A stretch of DNA of 41,645 bases, taken from contig NZ_JACVUI010000017.1 in the NCBI RefSeq assembly GCF_016624945.1, positions 1 to 41,645 on the forward strand, written 5' to 3'. Numbering within the stretch: the stretch's first letter is position 1; each line of letters begins with the position of its first letter. Of this stretch, positions 29,192 to 38,600 are shown in pieces. The DNA comes from Acinetobacter sp. S54 (GTDB lineage Bacteria; Pseudomonadota; Gammaproteobacteria; Pseudomonadales; Moraxellaceae). The notes beneath the pieces were generated by a model, which saw only the letters and a program-made list of their open reading frames with translations, had not been told where the DNA came from and made no database searches. The position numbers and the translations under genes are program-made.

Positions 29192-31105
29192 GTGACAGCA
29201 TCTACGGGTATCCAAACAGCTGAACTGGATTGGGAATGTGTCGATGGTATTGATATTCCAATTTCCAGACAGTTTGGTGATGTTTATTTCTCCAAAGCCA
29301 ATGGTTTACTTGAAACCCGACATGTCTTTTTAAATGGCAATGATCTAAATACACGTTTAAGTCAATTACAACCTTTTCAGTATTTCTGTATTGGTGAAAC
29401 AGGTTTTGGGACTGGTTTAAATATTTTAACGTTGTGGCAACTTTGGCAACAAGTACGGTCAGATAATCATAGCCATTTACATGTGATGAGTGTTGAGAAA
29501 TATCCTTTAAGCAAAACCGATTTGATTCGTGCATTAAATGCATGGCCTGAACTCAAACCTCTTGCAGATCAATTAATCGCACAGTATCCCCTGCCCATCG
29601 CAGGCTGTCATCGTTTGAGCTTTCCTACAGAACGTTTTAGTCTGGATCTCTGGCTAGGTGATGCACATGATGTTTTTCCAGTGATTGAAAAAACCAAAGC
29701 AGTTGATGCATGGTTTCTGGATGGATTTGCGCCTTCATGCAATCCCGAACTCTGGGAAGAAAATGTTTTAAATCATCTTGTACGACTTTCAGATATCGGG
29801 ACGACTTTTGCATCATTTAGTGTTGCGGGAGTACTTAAACGTGGTCTGAAAAAGCATGGTATTACGATTTCCAGACCCAAAGGTTTTGGTCATAAACGTG
29901 AAATGCTAAAAGCCAGATGGAATCAGTCTGAAAAAATAATGCCCCCAATAGAAGGTCATGAGCTTACCTCTTCATTGGAACCGCAGCAAATTGCGATTAT
30001 TGGCGCAGGAATCGCGGGTTTAACGGTTGCATGGACTCTTGCTCAACGTGGTCATCAAATCACAATCTATGATCAAGATAAGCCACTTTCAGGCGCATCC
30101 GGTAATCCCTTGGCGTTGCTGAATCCCAAACTGTGTCCGATTGAACAGGCACATCATCATTTGATGACTCTAACATGGCAGTATGCTCTAAATTTTTATC
30201 CAAAATTTAAGGCGTTCCGTGCAATTCAGGTCAACCAACTCGCACAGAAAAATCCAGAAGAGTTACTTCGTCTAGCCGAACAATATCCAGCAGGAGTATT
30301 ACAAGCACAGACCGCAAAAGAAAGTACCCTTACTACCGCATATTCTAGCTTAAAGCTGACTCAAGCAGGTGCTGTTGTACCGCACCAATTACGTGACCAA
30401 ATTCTGCAACATCCCAATATTCAGCTTAAAATCGCAAGAGTTAGCCAATTACTCAGCGATAACGAAAAGATTCAGTTGATACGGGATCAAGAACATTTAA
30501 TCCAAGCAGATCAAGTGGTGGTTTGTTGCGCCAAAGCCAGTCAGAATTTATTTGTGCATTATCCCAACCTCAAGCCTATACGAGGTCAAGTCAGTTGGCT
30601 TAATAACAGCAACAATCTCTTGAGCAACGATCAAGCTTACAGTTATGGGGGCTATTGTATGCAGCTCGATTCTGAACATCTAATTTTGGGAGCATCCTTT
30701 TCTCCCAATCGGGAAGATGACGATGTATTATCAAAAGACCATGTGCATAACTTTGATTTAATCCACGGCGTATTTCCAGAATATGCTGAACAATTGCCTG
30801 ATCCCACTGTTTGGCAAGGACGTGCTTCAATCCGTGCACAAAGTGCTGATTATTTTCCTTTACTTGGTCAAGTTGAGGAAAATTCTAAAATATTTACTTT
30901 TGCTGGCTTAGGTTCTAAAGGATTTTTATTTGCACCGCTTTGTAGTGAAGTGTTGGCTGCATTGATGTTACATGAGGCTTGTCCCATTCCCGCCCCTTTA
31001 TTGCAAAAACTAAATCCGCGTCGTTTTTTCAAAAAACTTAAAGTCAAAAAACCCTATTTTGGAACTTCATCTTTGCCGAGTGAATCATCCGATTGTTCTT
31101 TATAA
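29192..31105 (+). CDS. mnmC: Bifunctional tRNA wobble-uridine modification enzyme MnmC
   Basis: MnmC completes the 5-methylaminomethyl group of uridine 34 in several tRNAs. The 637-residue protein has an N-terminal methyltransferase half (MnmD; GETGFGTGLNILTLWQLW near residue 68 and WFLDGFAPSCNPELW). The C-terminal FAD half removes the carboxymethyl group: IAIIGAGIAGLTVAWTLAQRG near residue 268, and a final FAGLGSKGFLFAPLCSEVLA. The order methyltransferase then oxidase matches E. coli. The start is GTG. A bidirectional terminator follows. Confidence 0.95.
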   Translation: MTASTGIQTAELDWECVDGIDIPISRQFGDVYFSKANGLLETRHVFLNGNDLNTRLSQLQPFQYFCIGETGFGTGLNILTLWQLWQQVRSDNHSHLHVMSVEKYPLSKTDLIRALNAWPELKPLADQLIAQYPLPIAGCHRLSFPTERFSLDLWLGDAHDVFPVIEKTKAVDAWFLDGFAPSCNPELWEENVLNHLVRLSDIGTTFASFSVAGVLKRGLKKHGITISRPKGFGHKREMLKARWNQSEKIMPPIEGHELTSSLEPQQIAIIGAGIAGLTVAWTLAQRGHQITIYDQDKPLSGASGNPLALLNPKLCPIEQAHHHLMTLTWQYALNFYPKFKAFRAIQVNQLAQKNPEELLRLAEQYPAGVLQAQTAKESTLTTAYSSLKLTQAGAVVPHQLRDQILQHPNIQLKIARVSQLLSDNEKIQLIRDQEHLIQADQVVVCCAKASQNLFVHYPNLKPIRGQVSWLNNSNNLLSNDQAYSYGGYCMQLDSEHLILGASFSPNREDDDVLSKDHVHNFDLIHGVFPEYAEQLPDPTVWQGRASIRAQSADYFPLLGQVEENSKIFTFAGLGSKGFLFAPLCSEVLAALMLHEACPIPAPLLQKLNPRRFFKKLKVKKPYFGTSSLPSESSDCSL

Positions 31106-31146
31106 CACACTCATAATGAGGTTAATGTTTATAATGACACTACAAT

Positions 31147-31172
31147 AAAAAAGCACCCGAAGGTGCTTTTTT
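31147..31172 (+). terminator. Bidirectional terminator between mnmC and the rhodanese gene
   Basis: AAAAAAGCACC and GGTGCTTTTTT form an 11-bp stem with a CGAA loop. T-runs on both strands fit the convergent genes. Confidence 0.92.
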
Positions 31173-31173
31173 A

Positions 31174-31488
31174 TCAGTTGCCCTGTTCTAAAGGCAAACC
31201 AGCATCTTTTGCAGCACGGGTTCCACCCATCAAAATGACATATTCCCGTTCAGCATCAAAACCATCAAGTAATTCTGCCGCGCGAGGTGCTTTACTGCCA
31301 CCACCACATAGAATATAAATTGGCTGATCCGCAGCCACCTGAGTCAGACTATCGGCCTTTAAATCATTAATCGGTTGATTTATCGCACCTTTAACATGCC
31401 CTTCAGCATATGATTTTGCGTCACGGACATCCCAGATAATGGCATTTTCTGGGAACTCAAATGTCGTAATTTCTTGTTTACGGATCAT
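31174..31488 (-). CDS. Single-domain rhodanese
   Basis: This 104-residue cytoplasmic sulfurtransferase-type protein has WDVRDAKSYAEGHVKGAINQP (about 19-40) and the catalytic Cys61 in YILCGGGSKAPRAA. The loop GGGSKA is glycine-rich and lacks the usual arginine next to the cysteine. I start at ATG 31488, where AGGAG stands six bases upstream; a longer frame to 31515 has no such site. It is divergent from yajQ. Confidence 0.88.
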   Translation of the reverse strand: MIRKQEITTFEFPENAIIWDVRDAKSYAEGHVKGAINQPINDLKADSLTQVAADQPIYILCGGGSKAPRAAELLDGFDAEREYVILMGGTRAAKDAGLPLEQGN

Positions 31489-31579
31489 TGCGCACTCCTT
31501 TGATGTAAACAACACTTGGCAAATGAAGAAAACATCCCTAGCATCTCAGATATTCTTTCACTTTGCAAAGGTCTATGTT

Positions 31580-32068
31580 ATGCCATCTTTCGATATTGTC
31601 TCTGAATTAGAGTTATTTGAAGTCAATCACGCTGTTCAAAATACCCAAAAAGAGATTGCAACACGTTTTGATTTTCGTGGACAGGATGTTTCCATTGAAC
31701 TCAATGAAAAATCTAAAGAGATTAAAATTAGTACAGAAAGTGATTTCCAATGTGAACAGGTCTATAACATGCTGGAAAATCACTTTTATAAACGTAAAAT
31801 TGATGTACAAGCATTAGACCCGCAAAAAGCAACAGCTTCAGGGAAGCACGTAGTACAAGTAATTAAACTAAAAGATGGACTTGACTCAGATACTGCAAAA
31901 AAAATTAATAAAGCCATTAAAGAAAGTGGCATCAAAGTGCAATCTTCTATTCAGGGAGACAAAATTCGCGTGACCGATAAAAAGCGTGACACTTTACAAC
32001 AAGTCATGGCTTTTTTACGTGAACAGCAATTTGGAATTCCATTACAGTTTAATAACTTTAAAGATTAA
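31580..32068 (+). CDS. yajQ: YajQ family nucleotide-binding protein
   Basis: This 162-residue protein of the UPF0234/YajQ family begins MPSFDIVSELELFEVNHAVQNTQKEIATRFDFRG. It has the two similar domains of the fold, with KATASGKHVVQVIKLKDGLD in the middle. Family members bind RNA or nucleotides, and in Xanthomonas and Pseudomonas YajQ proteins were reported to bind c-di-GMP. That would connect it to the GGDEF-EAL protein in this window, but the link is inference only. I start at 31580; an open frame reaching 31439 overlaps the divergent rhodanese. Confidence 0.94.
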   Translation: MPSFDIVSELELFEVNHAVQNTQKEIATRFDFRGQDVSIELNEKSKEIKISTESDFQCEQVYNMLENHFYKRKIDVQALDPQKATASGKHVVQVIKLKDGLDSDTAKKINKAIKESGIKVQSSIQGDKIRVTDKKRDTLQQVMAFLREQQFGIPLQFNNFKD

Positions 32069-32101
32069 TTTCAGCGCTGTTATTTTTACACAGGATGCAC
32101 T

Positions 32102-32596
32102 ATGTCACAGGCCAATCGCTTATCAAAACTGGTGAAAGCCACGTCAAAATTTCCGAAAAGTATTCGTAGTACGCTTTGGAGTAAAGCGTTTGGCCGTATC
32201 GTGCCCATGGTTGGAACAGCCAATATTCGTTATCTGGAAGTCGATCAGGATCATGTTATCGTACGTCTGGAAAATCAGCGCAATATGCAAAATCATATTA
32301 AAGGTGTACATGCAGCTGCAATGGCGCTATTAGCTGAAACTGCGACGGGTTTTCTAACAGGATTACATATACCTGATAATCGAATTTTGCTGATCAAATC
32401 GTTACATGTCGATTATTTAAAAGTGGTACAAGGTGGTTTAACCGCAACCGCAACTTTATCATCTGAACAACAAAAATTTATTGGTGACAATGAAAAGGGA
32501 GAATTACTTATCCCTGTCACAGTGATGGATGATGGCGGTAATGAACCAATTCATTGTGAAATGTTGTGGGCTTGGTTACCTAAACGCGTAAAATAA
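32102..32596 (+). CDS. DUF4442 hotdog-fold protein
   Basis: This 164-residue hotdog protein is related to the PaaI thioesterases. Its signature is NIRYLEVDQDHVIVRLENQRNMQNHIKGVHAAAMALLAETATGFLTG, with HxxxVHAAAM in the active-site helix region. The usual catalytic acid is Glu79 in LLAETATG. The substrate is unknown. It follows yajQ by 33 bases on the same strand and is closed by a terminator. Confidence 0.85.
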   Translation: MSQANRLSKLVKATSKFPKSIRSTLWSKAFGRIVPMVGTANIRYLEVDQDHVIVRLENQRNMQNHIKGVHAAAMALLAETATGFLTGLHIPDNRILLIKSLHVDYLKVVQGGLTATATLSSEQQKFIGDNEKGELLIPVTVMDDGGNEPIHCEMLWAWLPKRVK

Positions 32597-32604
32597 ATGA
32601 CTAG

Positions 32605-32623
32605 GCCCAGAGTTGATCTGGGC
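32605..32623 (+). terminator. Terminator after the DUF4442 gene
   Basis: GCCCAG and CTGGGC form a 6-bp GC-rich stem with a seven-base loop, followed by a T-rich stretch on the plus strand. Confidence 0.8.
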
Positions 32624-32640
32624 TTTATTTTTTAAAACGA

Positions 32641-33120
32641 TTAAATAAAATCTTCAACGATAGAAACCACTTCTTTTAAATAGTAAGCATCTACTTCATC
32701 AAAGCTATTTAATACATCACTATCAATATCCAACACTGCAACACATCCCCCCCCTAGCATTATCGGCAAAACAATTTCAGACTTTGAGGCTGAGCTACAA
32801 GCAATATGTCCTGGAAACTGGTCCACATCTGGGACGATAATGAGCTGCTTTTGCTGCCATGCTGTACCACATACTCCCCGTCCTTTTGCAATACGAGTAC
32901 AGGCGATTGGCCCCTGAAATGGTCCCAATAGCAATTCATTCTCTCTCACCAGATAAAACCCAATCCAAAACCAGTCAAATTGTTGTTTCAGCGCAGCACA
33001 GATATTGGCAAGATTAGCAATCGTATCACTTTCATCTGCCACAATTGCTTGAATTTGTGGAATTAATCCCTGATATTGTTCAGCTTTATCACCTTGTTGT
33101 AATGATAATTCTTCTGCCAT
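32641..33120 (-). CDS. msrC: Free methionine-(R)-sulfoxide reductase (GAF type)
   Basis: This 159-residue GAF-domain enzyme reduces free, not protein-bound, methionine-(R)-sulfoxide with thioredoxin. The three cysteines of the fRMsr mechanism are present: Cys74 (PIACTRI), Cys84 (GRGVCGTAW) and Cys108 (GHIACSSASKSEIV). I start at 33120 (MAEELSLQQG); the six further in-frame residues upstream to 33138 are unlikely to be translated. A thioredoxin gene, trxC, lies 0.6 kb upstream. Confidence 0.93.
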   Translation of the reverse strand: MAEELSLQQGDKAEQYQGLIPQIQAIVADESDTIANLANICAALKQQFDWFWIGFYLVRENELLLGPFQGPIACTRIAKGRGVCGTAWQQKQLIIVPDVDQFPGHIACSSASKSEIVLPIMLGGGCVAVLDIDSDVLNSFDEVDAYYLKEVVSIVEDFI

Positions 33121-33225
33121 GATCATGATCCAAATCAAAACATTGTAGCGGATGAAATAATATGAGTTTTAGTAATTTATATGAAAAGTAAATAATTGAA
33201 TATTTTTAGTTCAACTCGAACCCAT

Positions 33226-33255
33226 AAAAAATCCAGCCTAGGTGCTGGATTTTTT
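33226..33255 (-). terminator. Terminator of the hydrolase-trxC-thioesterase operon
   Basis: AAAAAATCCAGC and GCTGGATTTTTT form a 12-bp stem with a six-base loop, 25 bases after the thioesterase stop codon. Confidence 0.92.
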
Positions 33256-33279
33256 ACCAATAACAATTTTTAAAGCAGC

Positions 33280-33693
33280 TTAAGCGGCCAGAAATTTTTG
33301 CTTCACTTCTTCGGGAATAACACGTTTATTTCCTTTTACATCCACCGCCACAAAAGTAAAAACACCTTCCGTGACCTGTTTAGCAGGACGCGAATCGTCA
33401 TGGCTATCCCAAACTTCAATCTGCATTTGAATAGAAGTATTTCCCACCCTCAAAATTTTGGTATAGCAACTAATCACATCACCCACTTTAACGGGAACTA
33501 AAAAAGTCATCTGATTAATCGAAATGGTCGCACAACGTCCCTTACTGAAACGCTCTGCATGAATTGCTCCAGCCAAATCCATTTGTGAGACAATCCAGCC
33601 GCCAAAAACATCACCACTCCAGTTGGTATCGGCAGGCATTGCAATGGTTTGAAGGGATAAAGTTCCTTCAGGCTTTTTGAGAGATTCTGACAC
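33280..33693 (-). CDS. YciA-like acyl-CoA thioesterase
   Basis: This 137-residue hotdog thioesterase of the YciA/BFIT type has the motif MPADTNWSGDVFGGWIVSQMDLAGAIHAERFSKGRCATISINQMTFLVPVKVGD, which includes the catalytic aspartate region. Family members hydrolyse a wide range of acyl-CoA esters. The true start is probably GTG at 33693 (VSESLKKPEG): GGAG stands five bases upstream and it begins one base after the trxC stop. A longer frame to 33765 would run inside trxC. It is the last gene of a compact three-gene unit. Confidence 0.88.
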   Translation of the reverse strand: MSESLKKPEGTLSLQTIAMPADTNWSGDVFGGWIVSQMDLAGAIHAERFSKGRCATISINQMTFLVPVKVGDVISCYTKILRVGNTSIQMQIEVWDSHDDSRPAKQVTEGVFTFVAVDVKGNKRVIPEEVKQKFLAA

Positions 33694-33694
33694 A

Positions 33695-34132
33695 TTAACT
33701 CCGAGCTTGGGCTTGTAATTGCTGATCCAGCCACTGCTGTAATTCACTGGATCGAAGCGCGCCACTTATTCTACCAATTTCCTTGGTCTTATTCATCAAA
33801 ACTAGAGTGGGAATGCTACGAACATGGAAAGCCTGACTTAAACGTGGTGAAGCTTCTGTATCGATTTTGGCAAAAATAACATGGGGATTCTTTGCCGCAA
33901 CCTGAGCAAAATGTGGTGCCATCATTTTGCATGGACCACACCAGTCCGCCCATAAATCAATCAAGATAGGTAAATCACTGTTGCTGACATAATGACTAAA
34001 ATTTTGCTCGTTCAATTCGATCGGTGCTAATGGAATAAGAGCGGCATGGCATTGACCACATTTGGGATCTGCACTTAGTTTTTCTTCTGGAACCCGATTT
34101 TTAGCACGACAGCTTGGACAAACGATAATCAT
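33695..34132 (-). CDS. trxC: Thioredoxin 2 (zinc-binding)
   Basis: This 145-residue thioredoxin has an N-terminal zinc ribbon with CPSC at 5-8 and CGQC at 25-28, and a thioredoxin domain with WCGPC at 64-68. TrxC is reduced by thioredoxin reductase and is often induced by oxidative stress. GGAG lies nine bases before the ATG, inside the end of the upstream hydrolase gene, and one base separates the two genes. The operon pairs it with a hydrolase and a thioesterase, which does not explain its role. Confidence 0.96.
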   Translation of the reverse strand: MIIVCPSCRAKNRVPEEKLSADPKCGQCHAALIPLAPIELNEQNFSHYVSNSDLPILIDLWADWCGPCKMMAPHFAQVAAKNPHVIFAKIDTEASPRLSQAFHVRSIPTLVLMNKTKEIGRISGALRSSELQQWLDQQLQAQARS

Positions 34133-34133
34133 A

Positions 34134-35030
34134 TTACGCCACTCCAGTATATTGATGTAAAAATTCTAATTGGGTTGCTACTGCTTTTTCAAACCATTTT
34201 CCATGATAAATATCAAAATGATACATATCCCATTCATGATAAGTCACAAAAGGCGCAATATTGGTTGCAGCTTCCCGGCTAGAGTCAATTGGAACCAGAC
34301 TATCTTGTTTTGCTACAATCAATAAAACGGGGATATTAATTTCTCTAACATTTTGTATAGGCCGATAGCGAATCAGCTGAAATAATGCACGGGCTGGAAC
34401 CTCTCCACTCCAATAATAGTCAGGGTTTACAATGGATAAATACCCCTGATAACTATCATTCGTGGGGAAAAATGAAAGTTGTTGCTGTGCGACTACAGGG
34501 AGTGTCCTAGGGTTTAATCCTACTTTTGAACCCATATAATCCTGACTTGATTGCTTTAAAGCCTTTGGTAATTGCTGAATAGGATAAATCTTGGCAGTTT
34601 CAGCGCCATCCACAAAAGGAACTTGTACCATAATTGAAGAAATATTTTTTAATTCACTTGCAAGATTAAGCACATAGCCCCCACTCAACCCCGTTCCCCA
34701 AAGTACAATACGCCGCTGATCAACCAACTTACAACCACTCATATATTGAATAACTGTTTTCCAGTCTTCGAGTTGATCCTTAAGAGAAACAAGTTCTCTC
34801 GGTTTTCCCGTGCTTCCACCCCAATAACGATAATCAAATAATACAACTGCATATCCAGCCTGAGCAAACTTTTGAGCATATTGAATAAGTTTAAACTGAC
34901 GTAATGCAGCAAATTCATGCGCCATAATAATCACAGCAGGCTTTCTATCTGATTTTGGACGATAGAAATCTGCAGCAATGGTCTCTTGACCAATAGGGAC
35001 ATACAGCGGCTCAACTGTATAAGCGTGCAT
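34134..35030 (-). CDS. Alpha/beta hydrolase
   Basis: This 298-residue alpha/beta-hydrolase fold protein has the oxyanion region MAHEF, the nucleophile elbow GTGLSGG with Ser116, the acid in VAKQDSLVP, and a histidine in MYHFDIYHG. There is no signal peptide, so it is cytoplasmic. The sequence is of the dienelactone hydrolase or acetyl xylan esterase-like sort, and the substrate cannot be told. GGAG stands five bases before the ATG. It is the first gene of the hydrolase-trxC-thioesterase unit. Confidence 0.85.
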   Translation of the reverse strand: MHAYTVEPLYVPIGQETIAADFYRPKSDRKPAVIIMAHEFAALRQFKLIQYAQKFAQAGYAVVLFDYRYWGGSTGKPRELVSLKDQLEDWKTVIQYMSGCKLVDQRRIVLWGTGLSGGYVLNLASELKNISSIMVQVPFVDGAETAKIYPIQQLPKALKQSSQDYMGSKVGLNPRTLPVVAQQQLSFFPTNDSYQGYLSIVNPDYYWSGEVPARALFQLIRYRPIQNVREINIPVLLIVAKQDSLVPIDSSREAATNIAPFVTYHEWDMYHFDIYHGKWFEKAVATQLEFLHQYTGVA

Positions 35031-35109
35031 ACGCGCTCCAATGCGTTATATTTTGGTTATCGGTAGTTATATATTTTAAAAGCACACTTTAATGTGACAG
35101 GGTGCTTAA

Positions 35110-35118
35110 TGGTATGAT
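35110..35118 (+). promoter_or_regulatory. Candidate extended -10 promoter of the DUF442 gene
   Basis: TGG-TATGAT forms an extended -10 about 38 bases before the ATG at 35156. Transcripts from here would start near 35125, which rules out the upstream in-frame codon at 35102. Confidence 0.45.
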
Positions 35119-35155
35119 ACAGCATAAACGTTTTTTAAAATTTTGGAGTGACGAA

Positions 35156-35491
35156 ATGACGGATAATGTTGGTTTTGCAGGTCAAATTGGCCCAGAACAC
35201 GTCGAACAAGTGGTCGAAAAAGGCTTTAAATCCATCATTAATAATCGACCAGATCTGGAAGGTGGCCCAGAGCAACCTACCAGCGCACAAATTGAAGAAG
35301 CTTCGCGTAGCGCTGGTCTGGACTATGTGTATCAACCTGTCGTTGCTGGTCAAATTACAGAGTTGGATGTCCGCACTTTTGCCAATCATTATAATGAATT
35401 ACCAAAACCGATTTTAATGTTCTGTCGCACAGGTAACCGTTCAAATAATTTGTATCAGCTTGCTAAACAAATGGACTTACTGGATGACTAA
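35156..35491 (+). CDS. DUF442/TIGR01244 sulfurtransferase-phosphatase-like protein
   Basis: This 111-residue protein belongs to the group once called beta-lactamase hydrolase-like. It starts MTDNVGFAGQIGPEHVEQVVEKG and has INNRPDLEGGPEQPT. The active-site loop CRTGNRS places the nucleophile at Cys90. The loop has the six-residue size of rhodaneses, so sulfur transfer is more likely than phosphate hydrolysis. GGAG precedes the chosen ATG by seven bases. Its last codons overlap the start of a tiny lipoprotein gene. Confidence 0.88.
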   Translation: MTDNVGFAGQIGPEHVEQVVEKGFKSIINNRPDLEGGPEQPTSAQIEEASRSAGLDYVYQPVVAGQITELDVRTFANHYNELPKPILMFCRTGNRSNNLYQLAKQMDLLDD

Positions 35492-35594
35492 ATTTTTATG
35501 TTTTAGCCTAGTATGCTTTTGTATGGCATTCACTGCTTGTAGCACGATGAATGTACGTCCTACAGCCAGCGTGATGGTGGGAACAGGAATATAA
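35484..35594 (+). CDS. Tiny lipoprotein (36 residues)
   Basis: A short frame overlaps the DUF442 gene by eight bases (GATGACTAA) and ends right at the shared terminator. It encodes 36 residues: MTKFLCFS, a hydrophobic core, then FTAC as lipobox (Cys19), and a mature tail of about 18 residues beginning CSTMNVRP and ending MVGTGI. The overlap, the secretion-type signal and the exact fit before the terminator argue that it is real. Phe at the -3 position of the lipobox is not the best residue. I recall similar tiny lipoproteins in this genus but cannot verify it. Function unknown. Confidence 0.65.
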   Translation: MTKFLCFSLVCFCMAFTACSTMNVRPTASVMVGTGI

Positions 35595-35622
35595 AAAAAC
35601 AGCGCCGAAGCGCTGTTTTTTT
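35593..35622 (+). terminator. Bidirectional terminator between the tiny lipoprotein and Big-1 genes
   Basis: AAAAAAACAGCGC and GCGCTGTTTTTTT form a 13-bp stem with a CGAA loop and T-runs on both strands. Its first bases are part of the stop codon region of the lipoprotein gene. Confidence 0.93.
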
Positions 35623-35631
35623 ATATTTATT

Positions 35632-38600
35632 TTATGGACACGTTGTATTGGTACCATATGGACTTGTTAAGTTCGGTCCATAGCTACCGTCAGTACTATA
35701 ATCTGACTTCAATGGTGCTAGCCCTAGATTATAAACTGTCCGATTTGGAAGCGATGCAACGGTAGAAGAGGCGCCAATCTGTACATTGAGCCACTGTGCA
35801 TAGATTTTTGGATAACGAATTACAAAATCAAATTTTCCTTCTGCGTCTGTCGTATATGTTGCAGTCGTACCTTGCCCCAAGAAAGTTGGGACTTTCACAG
35901 GAATATTGATTACTTCATTATTTGTAATCGGTGACCCTGATGCATTCACAGGACAGTATGCTGTTGGATGAATCACCCAGTCTTCTTTTTGATTTCCAAG
36001 TGCATCTGTAATTAGATCCCAAGAATATTTACCTTTAAGATAAAAAACGGGCGCAATATCCATTACAACTTCTTGTTTTGCCAAAGGCTTTCCATCAAAA
36101 TCTGTTACACTAACCGACATATTACGTGTGTAATATACCCCGTCACTTGAAGTTCCCACTTCCGTTGGATTTACCCCAATTACAATAGAAGCTACTGGAT
36201 TTTCAACTACTGCTTGTACGATATCGATACGTGAAATTTGAGTTGCAGTGAGATAGCCAGTCTCATTAAAACTTGCATTTAAGCGTAAATCATCGTTTGC
36301 AAAAGTAGCTGCACTGTAATTCATGTTACGTGCTGTTTCATCAACCTTAATTTTGAAGACAGCTTGTCCATTTGCATCCGTTGTCAATCCTGATGGGCCT
36401 ACGATAAGTGCTCCATTGATATTAAAATTATCAATACCTAGCGTTATATACTGATTGGCTACACCACCGCCATTTTGGTCAACCAATGTGACTGTCACAT
36501 CTGAAGTATCATTACGAACATTAAGCGTTGGTTTAGCAGAGGAAATACGTAATGAATAGCGTGCTGGTTGAGTTGATGGCTTAAAAACATTTAAACGAGA
36601 AATCTGAGTTGCAATCTCTCCATCTTCATCAGTATAAGTTGCAGCTAGTTCGATACCACTGGCAATCAGTAAATCTGCATCAACTGTCTTACCATCTACT
36701 CCAACAGAAAAGAAAGCATTCCCATTTGAGTCAGTTTTTAAAGTTTGCGGTGCACCACTTGTATTCGAAGAGGCACTGCTGCCAGGATTACCAATGATGA
36801 TTCCCGCTGAATTATTTGCAGCTAATGTTACTGATTGGTCTCTAAGTGGTTGATGATTCTTATCCAATAAGGTGACTGTCACAATCGCTCTATCACCCTC
36901 AACGCTTAAATTAGTTTTTGCAGGCGTGATTGTAAGGCTATTCTGATTCACCATTTCAAAAACAGTAAAATTAATTGTAGTCTCTAACTTTTCGCCTTTA
37001 GGATTCGTGATATATCCTTTAACTTGGATTCCGTTATCTATGAGAGCTTGTTTTGCTGGATTAGCAATATCCTTAGGAATAATAACTGAAACAGAAACCA
37101 TTCCATTTGCAGACGTGAGGACTGAATCATTACTAAGTTTGACCCCTGCTGCAATAGCCTCAGGATTTAAAGATAAATTTACTGGATAACCTGTATTTGC
37201 ACCCAATTCATCCTTAACTGCAACATTGACCTGATATGTTTTACCTATATTCAAATTACCTAAACTCAAATAAGTTATATCGGAAGTTAAACGTAAATTG
37301 ACTGAATCTTTCGGAATGGCAACTTGAATATTACCCGTTTGCTGAATACGATCACCATTATTTTGATTGGTTCCTACAACCGCAAAACCAATACCATTTT
37401 TAATTAAGCTAGCATCGTATTGACCTTCAGCCACTTTTACTGTGAATGTAGCTTCACCTTTACTATTGGTGGTTAATGCTGTATCAGACAAAGATGCACG
37501 AGAACCAGCCAAATTTGATAGAGCTATCGCAAGTGGCGTATTAGCGATTGTATTACCGTTTGCATCTTTAGCAACGACTTTTACCTGCACTTCACCACCC
37601 AATACAGAAACTGTAGGTTCATAACTAAAGCTAAGGTTTGCCAGATCAGGAATAACCACGGCTGGCTGGCTAATATCAATCTTACGGGCAATAGTATAGG
37701 CTGAACCATCTTTACGTGTCCCTTGAATCGCGACAGTAATACCATTCGCAATAAGATTTGCAAGCTCAGTGTTATTATTGGCCTTCACTTTTAAGTCAAA
37801 TTTAGCTATACCATTCGCATCTGTTTGAAGAGCTGAGGCACTTACAAAACTCACGCCATTGCTGATTGCGGCGTCATTAAGACCAACTCCAACTTTCTGA
37901 CCAGTAAAATTCTTTCCATCCGTCCCTGTCGCTTTTACAACAACTTGTAGCGTTTGTTCAACACCCGAAGCTAATACCATACTTCCAGGCATATCTACAT
38001 TCAAATAATCTAAATCGATAGTGCCTTGATCGGTTGGGGCTTTAAAGTTTAAAGTGGTAGTTTGTTGCGCATTGCTTGAATTTGATTGGGCCGTAATACG
38101 AATTCCATTGGCTACAAGTCGTTTTTGTACATCACTGCCATTGGCTTTATATTGATAAACAAATGTTGCATACCCCGTATCATCGGTATTCTTGGATGCT
38201 TGACCTGTAAGACTGAGTCCTAAAGATTGAAGCTCTGCGGTAGACAATGCAGGAAGAGACACTGAAATATTTTCCCCTTTTAATGCACTTCCTTTTACCC
38301 CAATTGCTTTTACCTTAACGTTAATAGTCTGATCTTGTGAATAATCAAAAGCACTATTAATCGGGTCTATTGCTAAATATCCAACACCTTCTTCAGATTT
38401 TTCTTCATCTTCAACTGCAATTTGAACAGCACTTGTTAAATTATTGTCAGACTTAAACGTTGCAGTAATCCCTGCCTGAACTAAAGCCGCAACAGCGACA
38501 TCCGTTTTAGCGTTAGTATGTAAAGTATAGGTAATATAGCCATTTGTTGCAGTACTAAAATCTTTCTCAGCGCTTCCATCGAAACTAACTCCGTTTGAAG

